From positions 23,682,565 through 23,746,564 of the forward strand of contig CM029671.1 of the NCBI GenBank assembly GCA_017311315.1: DNA of 64,000 bases, given 5' to 3'. Of the stretch, positions 45,071-60,000 are shown piece after piece. The notes below the pieces were generated by a model. It saw nothing but the letters and a program-made list of their open reading frames with translations. It searched no databases and was not told the origin of the DNA. The stretch comes from Dendrocalamus latiflorus (taxonomy: Eukaryota; Streptophyta; Magnoliopsida; Poales; Poaceae). The translations under genes and the position numbers were made by a program. The number at the start of each line of letters is the position of its first letter. The first letter of the stretch is position 1.

Positions 45071-47460
45071 GTCTCAATCTCGGATGCGCCTAGGTGAAAC
45101 CATTCCTTCGGATCCAGATCGTTTCTTGCATTTAATACGTATGATACGGTTTAATTTACAGACACAAAAAATATACTATGTCGATGCGTTCTCGTATGAT
45201 TCTCTAGGTCAATTTAGCCAATTGTTGAATTAATAATTAAATGTTATCTTATGTCTGTTGTTCCTTGCTAGTTATGAAGGTTAAATTATTCCACTTTAGT
45301 ATTTCGATTAGTTACTATCTGATTTTGCTCATAGCAAATACTACATAATTGATTACATATGCAATTATACGTGTATCAGAGTACTCAAAACATATATATA
45401 CGCATGTATCTTTCTACTCCATCCTTTCTTCTCACTCGGCCGGCTGAATGGGCTCAGTCCAATACTCTCGATGCCCTCTCTGTTTCTCTCATTTCTTCTC
45501 ACTCTCTTCATCTGTCTCGCCTCCTCTTTCACCTCGTCTGGTCGCCACCTCCTCACTGGCTCCCTATCAGCTGGTTACTGACTCCTCAGCACCGTGCTGC
45601 GAACCTCTTTCCTAACCAACCCCTCTCCCTCACGCTCTACCTTTGTGCCTTGGCTCTGCCTCTACCCGATTGCCATCCCAGCTGGCTCCTGCCAAGATTG
45701 GCTACCACCAGTCGCTGCCTCGGCTCTCCATTGGTTAGATGCAGACCCTAACACTGTGGATTTAACTCTAACTAGTGGGATCTGACGCTCCCCTCTCTAA
45801 CTCTTATTTCTCCTTTTTTACTCACTTTTAGTTGTCTTGCATTTGATTCACTCTTTGATTTGAGTGTGTTTTTGTCAATGATTGAGGTTGATGCAGTGAA
45901 GGTGGTTGATCTGGTTTGGCCTGTCGTGATGGGGCTCGAGGTTTCCTCACACACTGGGGAGTGTGGAGTGGTCATCGGGTGCATGCGGTGGGCACACTTA
46001 TGTTGTGATTTGCCTCTCCTCTGGTATACTCTACTCCCCTCCTTAGCTCTTTCTCTCTTCCACTACTCTAGCCTACATGTGTGGATGCTATGACTTCAGT
46101 GTGATGCATGTGAATGTGAGATTGCATGTGCTGCGGTCCTGTGATGGTGATGGCAAGGATCAAAATGGACTATGAGGGTACCTTGGTTGGATGATGTTGG
46201 GTCCGATTTGGGGTAGAACCGAGGTTCAATCCTTCCTGATTGGCTTGTGCTTGGTTCGATTGCTCTCCTCCTTCTGGCGCCGCTCTTCCTTTTCACCAGC
46301 TCCTTCTCCTCCTAGGCCTATCTCCCTGGGTTGGTCGCCGTGCTTCACCCCATTCTTCTTCTCAGCAACGGGCTAGGCATTTGGGGGAGAAGAAAGTGGA
46401 TCTAGCAGTGATGTGGTTGGCTTTGGTTCGGCTGTGCTAGGCTGTGGGTGGAAATGATGGACTCTCTCTCTCTCTCCCTCCCTGGTCTCTCGCTCAACCT
46501 TATCCCTTTCACCTGTGTCAAATGTTGTGCTTAGGGGATTTTTACCGCCACAATGCGGATGGCTCTAGTACTTCAGTAAAACCGTTTTTACTAGGTTTGC
46601 TAGCAATGAAAAAGGAATTTGGAATACATTCAGGTTTGTTTCTAATACCGGATGATGAAACCCTATAGCTACGAGAGATGCCAACTAGCCCTGAACGATT
46701 TGGTATCTCAACGAGTGAATCACCCATTTTATTATCCTAACGATGGTTCTGACTGCAACTTAGCTTTCATTTATTTATTTATTTTTGTTTAGTCTTTTTC
46801 GGTATCCCGTTATTGGTTCTTCTTGCAATTAATAATGCCAGTTACTCCAGCTTGTGCCAGATCGAAAGTTCTAAAATATCTGGTTAACGTAAGCATGTAT
46901 GTATTTTGCTCAATTGTAATTGTATTCATTGTATGTCCGGACATGAATGTAACATTTGTGAACTTGGTTGTATGTTATAGATTATATTTCTTTACTTAAT
47001 AGTTATTTTGCTTCGATTGAATTGTTGTACATTTAAACAATTGACATGGTCTGTAATTTCTTTGTTAATTACGTGGTTAATTTTGTGCTTAATTCTTGAT
47101 GTTAGCAACAAAGGCTAGTTTAAGAACATAGGATGTTTCATCAACCAAGTTAAATTAACATTTCCTTCCAATTTCCCAGTTCACATCACTCACTGTCTCA
47201 ATGAAGATCAGCCAAACTACTGTTAGCTACTACGCCGGCAGTGTGTAATCGTACTTGCTTTGTTGTGATGCCGAATTTCAAATTTAATGCAGCGACATCC
47301 GTACACCATACTCTGTCAGCAGTTACCTACCTCAATTGAAAAACTAAGCTGATATGATCATGTTGTTGACGATTCCATCAACATATAGTTTTATACGATC
47401 TTGCATGCCCATGAGCCTTGACCCCGGAGATCTGATGTCTGTACTACTAAACTAAACTCG
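45071..47460. other. Unassigned region
   Basis: Pyrimidine-rich stretch (about 45400-46500) with a short CT microsatellite at about 46460-46478, then A/T-rich sequence. Likely old transposon DNA; no ends or conserved protein recognised. Confidence 0.4.
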
Positions 47461-47466
47461 AGCTAA

Positions 47467-47867
47467 GAGCAACTCCAGCAGTAGCCCTCAAAATAGGGCC
47501 CCTACTTTTTATTTGAGGGCTCTCCCTACTTTTGAGGGCTCTGTTTTTTGGGCTACACTCCAGCAGAAGCCCTCAAAACAGGACCCTCAAATTCATTCTT
47601 AGAGGGAATGACACATAGGACCCACCCTCATCCTCATCCTACTTTTGAGGGCCGAGAGGCAAAAAACTCACTCCAGCAGGACCCCTACTTGAGCCCTCAA
47701 AAGTAGGGGCTCCCTCCAGACCCCCCAGGAATGAGGGCTCGAGGGGGAGATTTGAGGGCCCCCTACTTTTGAGGGTTCAAGTAGGGGCCCTGCTGGAGTG
47801 AGTTTTTTGCCCCTCGGCCCTCAAAAGTAGGATGAGGGCTCAAGTAGGGGCCCTGCTGGAGTTGCTC
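47467..47867. mobile_element. Tourist-like MITE, 401 bp, GAGCAACTCC family copy 2
   Basis: Inverted ends GAGCAACTCCAGCAG and CTGCTGGAGTTGCTC, flanked by TAA at 47464-47466 and 47868-47870. Same length and nearly the same sequence as 15946-16346. Confidence 0.9.
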
Positions 47868-50800
47868 TAATGCTTTCTTGGGCTAGAAAAATAAGGCGAG
47901 TTAGTACTGGGTTGGTGCGCTTCTTTGTCCTTTGCTGTTATTGTCCTTGCAGACGCTAGCAACCTCTCTTCCATGGGTTTTATAAAGATCTACAAATATA
48001 TACAAGCAGACTGCAAATGAGTGAAGAATGCATACGATCTAGAGGATACAATTGTGATAACTCATGGTACCTACTCTGGAAAAAATTGATCCCTGAAAAA
48101 AGTCGACAAAATTGTGCATGTGCCATTAGTTTATGATAACAGAACATTACCCCCAGTTAGTTAGACTAACCTACCTTATCTACCCTTTTCTTGGTAAAAA
48201 GCGGGTCACCGCTGGCGCCAAATTGAAATTTTTGAAGGGAAAAAATGCACAATGTCAAAATTGCATGATTAAGATCATCATAAGGAAAGAAGCAAAATAA
48301 TAATGAACTTTTGAAAAGCTGCGGTGACCATGCGCATGGATCGCCTCATTTCACGTAGTCATTTTGCCTGCCCTTTTGACAGGATCGAAATTGGTCTCAT
48401 GGTGCCGTCGCCATGAACAATTGAATCCTTACTTAAGCAAGGAATCACTCAACTCAAGCCATGATTGCCCATTCCATGAGACGAGGGAATTCGGTGTGCT
48501 TTGTGAATCGTGCCTCCTCGACCAACTTTGTGCGTACAAGTATTCATGCATGTGGATTGTGCAGTTGTGGACCATGTACTGCAAGAGCAGGAAATACAAG
48601 TACTTCGCATCAACGAATTGTTGTACAGCTTTTTGCTTGAAGGATTACATCAACCATGCAGAAACGCTGAAGACTCAAGATAGTAAAAAAAAATCATATA
48701 TAGGAAACATGCACTGAGTTTAGCTAACCATGCAGCCGGTTATGGAGATAGCAAGAAGACGAGGATTGTGAAGAAAAAAAAAAGGTGAGCCAATTATCAA
48801 AGAAACTATTGCAAAGGGCCCTTGTTTATCAATTGGGAATCTAGTGGCATGTGGCATTTATTAATATCAGCCTGCTCTTTTCAATCATTTGGGGAGGAAG
48901 AAGAGATGTGAAGTGGGAAATCCCTCACATTCTATCCACAAAGTACAACCCAATTGAAGCAAAATACTGCACTTCTTTGTACGACCATACTCCCACTAGC
49001 ACTAGGTAAGGCAATGAACTAATCAAAGGGGATGGATAGTACAATGGGCACATATGTTAACCTCTTGTGTGTGTTCTTTGCTGCCCCCGGTATCTGGGCT
49101 ATGGGTTCTTTGCCGCGCGCCGAATCCGACAACCTGGAGGGGCGACGTCATCAAATCTGGTGTCGGAGGAGGAAAATCTCGCTCCTCTGCTGCAGGTTCA
49201 TCCTTCCCCCAGGCATAAAAGGAGGTCAAGGGGAGGCGACAACCCGGCGGTGAGCGGCGACGGGGCAATAGACAAAGTAGGAGAGCGGTGGCAGCGACGA
49301 TTGTGGCAATTAGGTTGGGCGAGGCGGGACAGGGAGGGGTTGGGGGCGGCGCGGCGCGGCGCGGCGAGGCGGCGACGGCGCCACCGACGCAGATGGTGGT
49401 GGAGGGGGCAAGGGCAACAGAGGAGGTGAGCGGAGCTGATTGAGGCAGTGCGGCAATGAGGTACTCTTATCTTTCTCCATGAACATAGAGAAAGAGAGAA
49501 GGGACGGTATAAGAGAAGGTATGCCGTCGGACCGTGCAGTAGTACTTCTCTTTCCAAAAAAGAAGGAACACAACCCCTTTCTTTACGCAACCCTTCAAAA
49601 AGAGCCCCGGTTCGGATCGAGATTCTTCTGCGCGATCCAACCGTCCGATAGAATTTTCACGGACAAGATTTTGATGGGACGGAACCGGCAGTGATTGATG
49701 CACCTTTGCGTTATGAACCCTCGACGTAATTACTATTACACTCGACTTCTTCACAGTACCGCCCGGCCCCGCCGAACCGCCGGTCTCCCGCGGCGAACAC
49801 CCTTCTCGCCGGCTCGTTGCCACCGGCGCCTCAATCGCACTCCTCCCACCACAACCTCCCCTGCTTCTCGCGCGCATTAGCTGCCAATGCCCTACCCCAT
49901 CGTCGCCACGTGGGCCTTCCTCACTGGCCTCGCCGCCGCCGGGCTCTGAATCTCTGATCCGATGCGGTGCGGCATCGCCGAGCTCGGATAGCGCCACTGC
50001 TTGTATACGCGGTCACTTGTGGCCTTGTGCTGTCAAGAAACCTCACCTCTCTGATTCTGATTCGAACAACCAGATGCAGTCTTTATGGGATGCTCACCGC
50101 TGATTCAGACAAAGCCTGCCAGGGTTGGCTGAATGGAAGCACATGATATGGTTATTCATATCGACGACTGTGCATGATCATTAGTTCACAGGATCAATCA
50201 CATCACAAGAAATTCTTACTTTTCAGATAAATATGAAGTTTATTACCACAAGCTGTTCATTTTGTACCTGGCGGTTTTGCACTCTGGGAAAATCTGAATT
50301 TTTGCTCTTGTTTTGGGAAGCGATCTACGAAATATACTGGCATTTTCAATTAACAAGCATTTTGAACCGACGGAGCAACCGGCAGTCCCATGAAAGAGCG
50401 GCGGCGCGCGAGGTCGTTGACGATCTCTCGTGGAATGGGGCGAGTAACGACACGGCGAGGCAGAGTTGCCCGTCCGGTAGGTTGATGGTTGTTTTTTACT
50501 ATGGGCAGATTTAACCAGAAGTACATCTCATGGCCGTTTAGCGAGAACAAATGGTTTAACCGACCATTTTATATAGATATAGTGTTGCCCATTTTATATA
50601 GTCTGTGTTGCTTGAAAGTAGGCATCAACCTCAAGAGTCGAGGTCATTTTATCTGGCCAAAACCTAACTTTTATGCTTCGCAGTTAGCAGAAAGGACGAC
50701 TCATGGTCAGGTTGTCAGTTACACAGAATATCTCATTGCCTAACAAAACAAAGTTTCATCCAACTTTTCTCCGCTTCAGAAGAGTCTTCCATCTTGTTAT

Positions 50801-51579
50801 CGCTCATGTAAAACCAGGGGAGAACTCTTCCCATTTATACACAGGAATTAGGGAAGCAAAAAACAGCACCGCGAGGGTAAGTCTCACAAAGTAATCATAC
50901 AACCGATCATGGAAAATATGATACATTGACTACAAAAACAAATGACTGCACTACACGCGTGTTTACATCTCATATTTACCCCAAGCACACATTCTTTGCC
51001 CCCCACATTGTTTCCCTACTCCTATTTGTACAATTTCCCACCTTCGTACCCGATTGTGCTTTTTCTAAGCCATGGCTGTACTTGGCCACCGCCCACCGGT
51101 GTTAGAAAGAATGGAAAAGTAACATAAAACGGCTAAAAAAAGAATGAAGTTAGCTTCACTGTTAGCTCTTTACAACAGTCAGAAGTTGGCACTGGACGCC
51201 TGCTGGCCGAAGGGAAAAAATAGTCCGCCATTTCCAGTGAGACCTGCTAACAAGAAATTAGTAGGTTAAGACTTTTGTTCAATACATTGCTTTAGAGGCA
51301 GAGATCTGTTATGTGCAATACCGTAGAGTGAGTCCTGTACAGTGCATCGGTGTAGTCGTGCCACTGACGACTGCATCCGTTCGCACAAGTTTTCGGTCTC
51401 TCCAATGCATCGAACAGGGCATGTATTAGCCCCGCAAGCAGATCAGAAGCACAACATCGGAGTTGTTCATCTGAGATCATCCAACATCTTTTCCTCGTCT
51501 ACTTGTAGCCCTTGTTTTCTCTAACGTTTGTTTTGCTTGTCGGCTTGGATTTGATGGTTTAGAGTCCTATGAGCAGATT
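47868..51579. other. Region downstream of the formin gene, no gene supported
   Basis: Contains a Cys-containing open frame at 48364-48717 and a GC-rich island at about 49200-49450 with arginine-rich frames on both strands. I recognise neither. Any missing terminal formin exon would also lie here, but none was identified. Confidence 0.4.
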
Positions 51580-54500
51580 TTAAAAAAGCATAAATATAAG
51601 GAACTCGTGAGGTCTGACTAAAGCTGCAAAACATATAAGATCGAGGATCAATACATTTTTACTAGCCAACTGTGTGTTTTTAGACTTCTCTGCTTCTGCC
51701 TCTTTTTCAGCCTTTTTCTTATCAAGCTCAGCTTGCTTGAGATTCTCCCCGTGTGCTTTTTGAAACATTGTTACAAATGTTAAGAGGGTAGACATTACTG
51801 CAAGATGATCACCATAGAGTAAAGGTGAGGTATGATAACAAGCAAACACACAGAATATGTTAATACTTAAAAATGCATGGATCAGATATGCTTTAACCAG
51901 CTGCATCCTACAGAAAATAATTCATATCCTACGATGTGTTGAGCATGTCCAAGCACTATATACAGACGAGTGTAAACATTCCATAAGAGATCTATCTTGA
52001 CTGGTATTCGAAGAAATATAACGACTGCACAACCTCTGCAACATATCTTGCTCATCATAGTCGGAAGAGGATAGGGGCTTGGTTGTAAGCAAGGACGGAG
52101 AAAAAAATGCTGAAGCTTAGCCTTTCTAGTTTTTTTTTCATAGTCCTTAAGCTATCTTTCATGTTGTTTTATGTACCTCAGTTTTGAGGTTTTGAGCCTA
52201 AGAGCTCGTGTAACTTTTGGCTGTGTATATCCTTCGTGGATATAGAGGCTGGATTTTATATCCTTTATCTAAAAAATCTTGCTCATCATAATTAATCAAT
52301 AAAACTGATCTGCTTACCTTGTTCAAAAGGGCAACGAACAGGGTCCTCACCAAAATATTTAATCAGTGCATCAGCCTTTTTTCCCTGGCAAAAGAATGCA
52401 ACAAAAATTAAAAGATTGAAGGAATGTAGGACAAATAACATATATGCCTTCATATAACAGAACAGAAGCATACCACTTCAGAAAACAATGAAGACAATGA
52501 CTGCACATCTGCTCCAGCATTGTCAGTGAACTCTTTCAGTTTCTACACCATGCATGCAATACCAGTTTAGAACAAATGAGATTCACACGCCCTCTACAAC
52601 ATTACATGAACGAAAAGCAACTTTCTGGTATTTAAATCGGGTATTAATTCAGCATATAGGATGGATTAAACGATCGGTATATCAGCAACGGAAATTCATG
52701 CACACACACGGTTGGTGAATATAGTTAATATTTAGAGGACCTTCAGGATAACTGGATATCAACACCCTGTTAATATATGAGGTGTGCTGTGTGCATGTAT
52801 GGCTGGATAATTTATCTAGACTACAGAAACAAAAGTATTTACATAGCCAGTCACCAACAGAAGAGCCTGCACTATTGTATGCTTATCTTTTTTTATTCTG
52901 ATCTGGACTTATCGGGTTAAAAGAAATGCAAGACTACTAGACTAGCTGACTGTTTGAGCAGTCCATCTAAGGGGCAGGCATCAAACAAGCAGATGGAACA
53001 AAAAAAGATAATATTTTATAATAGGGAGATGCAATCCAAGAGAGCTATAAATTAGGCCTGGGTAGCATTCTCATAGAATATTCTCCAAAAGAGGGTTCTC
53101 AATTCAGTCCCAATGCCAGGTTGTATTTACCACTAAAACTCACTAGCTAAATTATATGTGAACAATTCAAAAACTAATTGACATTGAAATGAGACAGTGC
53201 TTTGACCTCACAAAAAATTTCTGATACTGGACCATCACTTTCTGAAGCTTTATACTCGAGCTGAACCTTTTCCAGCCCTTTACTAATTGCTTGCATTTCT
53301 TCTGCCAACATTTTTAGTTGTATCTGTTGAAAAGCATCAATTAGAAGAAAGCATGTACATCTCACTAATCTCAGGGGTACAAAATACTACATATTCTACA
53401 TAACTGATATAATATCACGAGAAAACCCAAACCTTTGATGTAGCTTCTAAACTAACAAGATCCACATAGAAGTTCAAAAGCTGTGGTGATTTTGCAGCAA
53501 GTACCTGGTATTAAGAATGAGGTTAGCATGTATATATGAGATAGATACCAATGTGGCAATGTGCAAATCATTTAACTCAGATTATAGTTAATTACACTCA
53601 GGACTATAAAGTATACTATGGTCAAATACTCATTGTCGGTTGTTTTAGAATGCCGAAAAAACATATTGTGCATAATTAATTAAGTTGGTGTTTAAAATCA
53701 GTAATGAATGCATTAAAAAACCTGAAGGCGTATAGGGGGTACTATAATCTGTTACTGGTTTAGTATTTCAAGGCAGACTGCAGTAGTCAAAGTTGTTCAA
53801 CTTCTGACACTTTTCAACTATTAGATGAACCTAAACTGATTACTAACAAAGTAACAAATTTTTGTTTATTACAATTATTGATTAGAAAGCGGAGCTTATT
53901 ATCGAGTATTCCATATTTATCTTTGCTTATATCTAGGATTCTGATGACCCAGAAACCTTATTTCTCCAATCTCCATATCCAGTCTGCAGCAAAGATGTCG
54001 CAGAAAGCACACACTCAGAACGTGTGCTGGTTGCTACTTGCTAGCCCAGGCACCTGCCATGTGTTATTTTGTTGGGTACAGCACAATATGCAAAACTTCG
54101 ATTCCACCACCAAATCAAATTTGACACTTTCATCATCCTGACCGAATAAATAATCCGATGCAGACCATACACAACCTATTGTTGAAAGGGCACTTAACAC
54201 GTATGAGAACTCAACTGTGTTGTTTGCCAAGGGTTTCTTGGTAATTTCCCAATTTTGATTCCTATTTAAAAGGGGGATTTGGTGGGGCCACCTGTCATTG
54301 GCTGAAGAGAAGGGGTAAGGATGTGGATCAGCTGGCAATTCGCTTCGGTGGGGAATCGTGGGGATTGATACGATCCCCACGCTCCTCTCTGGCGATCTCA
54401 CCATGGCCGTTCTGGAGCACCACCTCGATCCATCTCCTTATATGCCTTCCCTCTTCTTCCTCCTAGGGACAACATAGAAGAGTTCTAATCTAATTTTTCT

Positions 54501-57005
54501 ATGCTCCACTTCGACTGCCTCTTGCGGATCCGGCTCCACCGCACCATTGTTGCAGACCTAGTGTTGGCGGCGGCGGCGCCGAGCTCTTTGCTTCTGGCGA
54601 CTTGAAGGCCGTCTCTTCTTCTCCTTGTGAGGATGCGAGAGGCACCCAGATTCTGGGTGGTTGCCATGGTGGTTTGGCTGCCAGATTGAGTCGTCGTTGC
54701 TTCGTGGTGATTCTGGTGTTTGGTTGCTTTGGTTGAGTATTTGACTGGTGCTTAATTTTTGTGTACCTTTTTGCGTTGTCTTCTGATCTTCAACTCTTCA
54801 TTTCTTCAATTTGGAGGACTTCTTTATTGTGGAGAAGCGCATTGTATCTCCGAGAACCACGCTGATCACACTGTGGCATAACGGCGGTGATAGGTTTTCT
54901 GGGACAGTGTCATCTACGACGTGCCTTGTCTTGACTTTTCAGTGCCTTTGGGTGCCATTAGTTCAGTGAATTCCATTAGTTCTTACTTTGTTTGTCTTGC
55001 ATAGTTTGCCATACTAGTAAATTTCACTGTTACCTTTATCTGTGATTTGGTCAGTACTCGTATTTATCTGTGATCAGTACTAGTATCGCATGACTTGCAG
55101 GTTACATTGTGGGCTGACTGATTGCTCCGTGAGGATTTTGGCCTTTGTGAGATTATTGTGACAATTTAGAGTTATACGCTAGGCTTTGAACTGTCGGTAT
55201 CTTTGACTCTGTTATACTGTTACTTGCCGTAGTGTAAATTAGTTACTACTCTTTCTGTTAGAGCAATTCCTTTTGGTTTTACTATAACTGCTAGTTGATT
55301 ACTTGGTAAGTGGTAGAGCTCAAAACCTAGCATATTGCTTAGAAATTGTCACTTTAATCGTTGACCAGACTAGGCTATTCTTGTGGCGAGGAGGCCTTGC
55401 TTTGTGCTTGAGCAGCCCAACATCTGAGAGCAAACGTTAACAGCAACTTGAGCTTGTTGCTAGTTGTAGTAGTTCATATCACTATTCTTTATAGCATGAT
55501 TTCCTGTTTAAATGACTTCAGGAGTATATCTTTGTTCTTAGATATTTATTTGATGCTCATGTCATTTTATTACTGCTGGAATTATGCTATATTGTTCATA
55601 ATTAAATCTGGGATTAATCTGAAATATTTGCTAAAACCGCAATATATGCAAAAGTACAGGAAAGGTGAAAGGCATACCTTGCAGAGGTAGTGCATTAATG
55701 TCGTCTTATTATTTGTTGCCCGGGTATCTGTAAGTTTTAGAAGACTGTCCAACCGGAAGCCAACTGCAGCACCTGTAAGCAAATCTATAGATGTGAACTT
55801 GCCCAATAACACTATACTATTACTATATATCCATAGAAATTTGAAAGTATGCTCTGCTCTGGTGTCAAAATACAGCCAAAAAAATTAACAACACAAACTA
55901 TCAAACTATTTGAACTTCAACCAAATGGAAAACTACCATTAGTAGCAGAGCTAGGCAACCTGAAATGCTACCTAACTAACACAGGATTAATAGAATACCC
56001 AGGTTTACCATCCACAAACAAGAATGAAGAGTCTAAAGTGGTTCTTCCTAGGTTGTAGAAACAATTTGTTCCCAATATAGTGCTACAGGACTGTTTCTCA
56101 AGGGTAATCCTCTGATTCTAGAAATGGAGATGTATCACAGGAAAACTTCAATCAGATATGCTATGTCAATCTTTTCATTCCTGCCGAACAAGAACCCGCT
56201 ATATCCTAGACAGAGTAGAAATAAATGTGTACTGCACTTCATAGTACCCTGAATACAGCTTGATGGATTAACTATCTAGGGTGTACTCGCTCAATCTATA
56301 AATCATTTTTGATGCTTACATGTAAAGGCATTGTGATTTGCTAAGACTCGACACACTCCATTAAGCTTGTAATGGAATGTTGTCCAGTAGTGAAATACTG
56401 TGTGCTTATAAAACCTATGTCAATCATTGTATGAAAGACAGATCGTGTTGTACTCAGTCTCTGTCTATCTAATACAATCTGCTCCCTATCCATGCTTACT
56501 TGCATAAAGATTTGCCTGAACACTTAATCGAATTCCAGGAAGTTTGAATTGGAATATAATCCACTAGTGAAATACAATGTGCTTAATGAATCTCTGATCT
56601 TTGTGCAAAAGACAGATCTGCAATACAAGAGCCAGTACCAGTACTGACAGAAGAAAGTTTATTATGAACATGCCTGTACACCAAAGTTGGCATGTCTAGT
56701 GCAGACCACCCACTAGGTGCTATCATGATAACTTTTTGATTTGGACATCATATCAAGTCAAAAATATTGTGAAAGTACTAGGTAGTTCTAAATAGTATCT
56801 GTCAGCTTATAAATTTCAAGGCAAAGCTCAATTCATGATGAGAGAATTAAAAAAGTGAAATATCTTACAAAACATATATAAATGGAACAAAAGGAACTAT
56901 TTACAGCAAATTTCACATTCTCGTTTCTTTTAGAATTGTCTGAGTTTGTATACACTTAAGACAATCTTCGCAAAATTGATTTGCTCCCCTGATTAAGAGT
57001 TTGCA

Positions 57006-57085
<80 letters not shown>

Positions 57086-60000
57086 ATATATCCTCTACTG
57101 AGTTTTCTTGGCATCTACAAAACAATTGGCATGCAGTATTTAAGCTTATACTCCCTCCATCTTTCTATAAATGGAGTTTTAGAATCCATGTGGCCAAATG
57201 TTTGAATTTTGAGTTTATGACTACCAAAATATGTAAAAGGATCTAAACTATATCATTGGATTTGTAATTGAATACACTTGTGTAATATTATAAATTTACT
57301 TATTTATGCAAACATATAGTTATAGAAATTAACAGTCAAAGTGTTGTCCTGGAGATCGCAAAAGGTCAATAACGCCACTCATTGTCTTGGAGATTAATAC
57401 TCATTGGAAGTGTGGAGCGCGGACTGTAACAGTATTGTCTTGTCACACTGTTCATCACCAGCCCATCACAGCAAAGTTGGGGATAGCCCAAATTTGCCAT
57501 GCACTTCTCACTTCAGGAAAAATCAGCACTACGGTCATTTTTAACCATAAAAGCAGGCCTGCTCAAATTTGCTATGTATTTCTCAATTTTTGGTGAAAGT
57601 AGTGTTATAGTCATATCTATCCAAAAACGTGGGAGGATACTCTTCCTCCATCACATTCATTTCAATATTCTAGGCATGACTTCAGTAATCAGCAACAAGG
57701 CCTTCATGAAACATAGAAACAGATCACTGCTATTCATTTCACAGGCCCCACATGAATTTTCTGTCTAATCCATTTCCAATCTAAACTGCCCATTTTGGAG
57801 GAGGATATCAACATAATGATTCTTGATGAAGAACAACAGTGATATAGAAATCAACTTTACGGCTTGGCCTGCTCTTGCTAGCTTAAGAAAATCTATATAT
57901 AAAAATTTATCCACAGTGCAACTCTCTTTGCATCATCTTTGCACTACATCCTTCATTTAAATATGCTAATTTGTACTCTAAAGAAGTTCCAAAAAATGTA
58001 GAAGCTAAATAGGATAGAATGTTGTAGAAGTTAAACAGGATAGAATGTTGTAGAAGTTAAACAGGATAGAATGTTGTCTAACAAGCTACATAAAACAGGC
58101 TTATAAAAATCTTATATTCATTCATACAGAGGAAGGACAGTTCTTGTTACCTCTAGCAGTCCCCTGGTTCAACGTATTTCCAAGGAGGAGGATTTTCTTC
58201 ATTATTTCTTTCAACTTGAGAGAACAACGGATCTGATAAAGTAGATTTTGACTTTGTAGACAACAAGAAAATATCAATTGCAAATCACTATGCCAATTCT
58301 CAACATACCTCATTACATGAAGAGTCTATGGTTTTCAAGCTTTTTCTAAGATCTGCAACTTGTGAACCAAACTGGATCTTGAAGGAGAACACTCGCAGTT
58401 TTGACTCCATTCGTGGCACTTTCATCAATTCTAGGAAGAACTGCACAAGGAAAACAATTGTTTAATGCATACAGATCTAATACTACAAAAAGAATTTAGA
58501 GATAATCATAGATCATAGTTATTACCTGTTCACATTTTCCCAGATTTTCCTTGTCTCCAGTGTAATTCTGACCCAAAAAAAAAAACAGAAGGCAACACTG
58601 TTTTAAAATGAGGCCACAAAGGAGGCAAAGCAACATTATACTAATGTGCACCTTAAGAAGTTCCATTTCTTCTTTCGTGGGACAGAACTTTATAAGATTC
58701 TCCACTTGATCAACATCCAAGGTAGATTGATCCAGTGCTAGAGCCGCGCTCTGAAGAAAATTTCAGTCATTAAGACCATGTCAAATCATATCATGGCATA
58801 AATGCCATTATCTTCGTTTGTATTGTTCAAAGTCTTACCACCAACTCTGACAGTGGCATCTTCACTTTTGTTAGCATGATCTCTGTGTTGTTCGCCCTCC
58901 TCAATTCAATCTATTCACATAAATTATCAGATTAGATGAAACATGGCCATCTACAAAGAGATCAAAGGAAGATGGGGGAAAACTAGTACTTTCTCAAAAC
59001 TTTTGCACTATAATATCTGATTATTCTAAAAGGGTTAAAATTACAACATACCTAACTAAAGGGTAGCAATCGTATGAGATAAAAGGAAAAAAAAAAGGGA
59101 AACAGCTAATACTTTATTGAAACTTTACACTAGAATACCTAGTTACTTTAAAGAATAAATAGTTAAAATTACAAGGCACCTAATTCAATGGCAGCAATCA
59201 TATTGCATCCTCATTTTGTCCACTAATATTAACAAGCAAATGTTGTAACTCAAGTCAGCATTCCAAATCAAAGTAGACCGCTCACATGGTTTATGCTACA
59301 AGCAATTAAATTTTATGCCACAAGACTGTTCACTTTGTTTTGTGTAATGGCAAAGGTCACTCAGGAGACCATGGAAAAGCATTTGCCGATTTGCCGTACT
59401 TTTAATATCCTTCAAAAGTTGACAGACCTCAGTCACTGATACAAATTGAAAAGGAAAAAATAATGTTAGCACTTACTAGGTGAACTTTTTCCGGCTTTGA
59501 TCCAAGAGATTTTCTACGATCAGATTTGGAGCTGTCAGCTGACTTTGGAACGGCTGCTGGAAACAGGCTCTCCAGTTCTGATAAATCAAACTCCGAAACA
59601 CTGCAGAAAACAGCTTCACAACATTAAGAAGTCTAAAATAATTAAAAAGCATCACTAATATTTAGGTTATAATCATGGCGTAGTGCTGTACAGGATTTTT
59701 AACAATTGCTTTGTCAAAATTCGATGCTACAGTCATGACCTCAATGTTATGAATAGATTGTGTATGTATTCAAGAGGCCTAATGGGTAATATATATAGGA
59801 TACAAAGAGGACACAAGACTAAACCCTAATACAATAGGAAATACCACTAATATCCTTAACAACCTCCTCAAATGCAAAGCGTATGTAATAGCATTGTATT
59901 TGAAAAGGGTTGACACTAAAATAAGAAAAATCCGAAGTCTGAGTTTTGATGTCATAGTAGCATGCAGCTCTTGGAAAATATGTCCAGTCGAAGAGAAATA

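Noticed and set aside
48364..48717. 117-codon Cys-containing open frame
   Set aside because: No conserved motif recognised, no exon context, and A/T-rich surroundings. Could be chance.
49440..49700. Possible organelle-derived insert
   Set aside because: Some words looked organelle-like, but I could not match them to any organelle gene, so I make no call.
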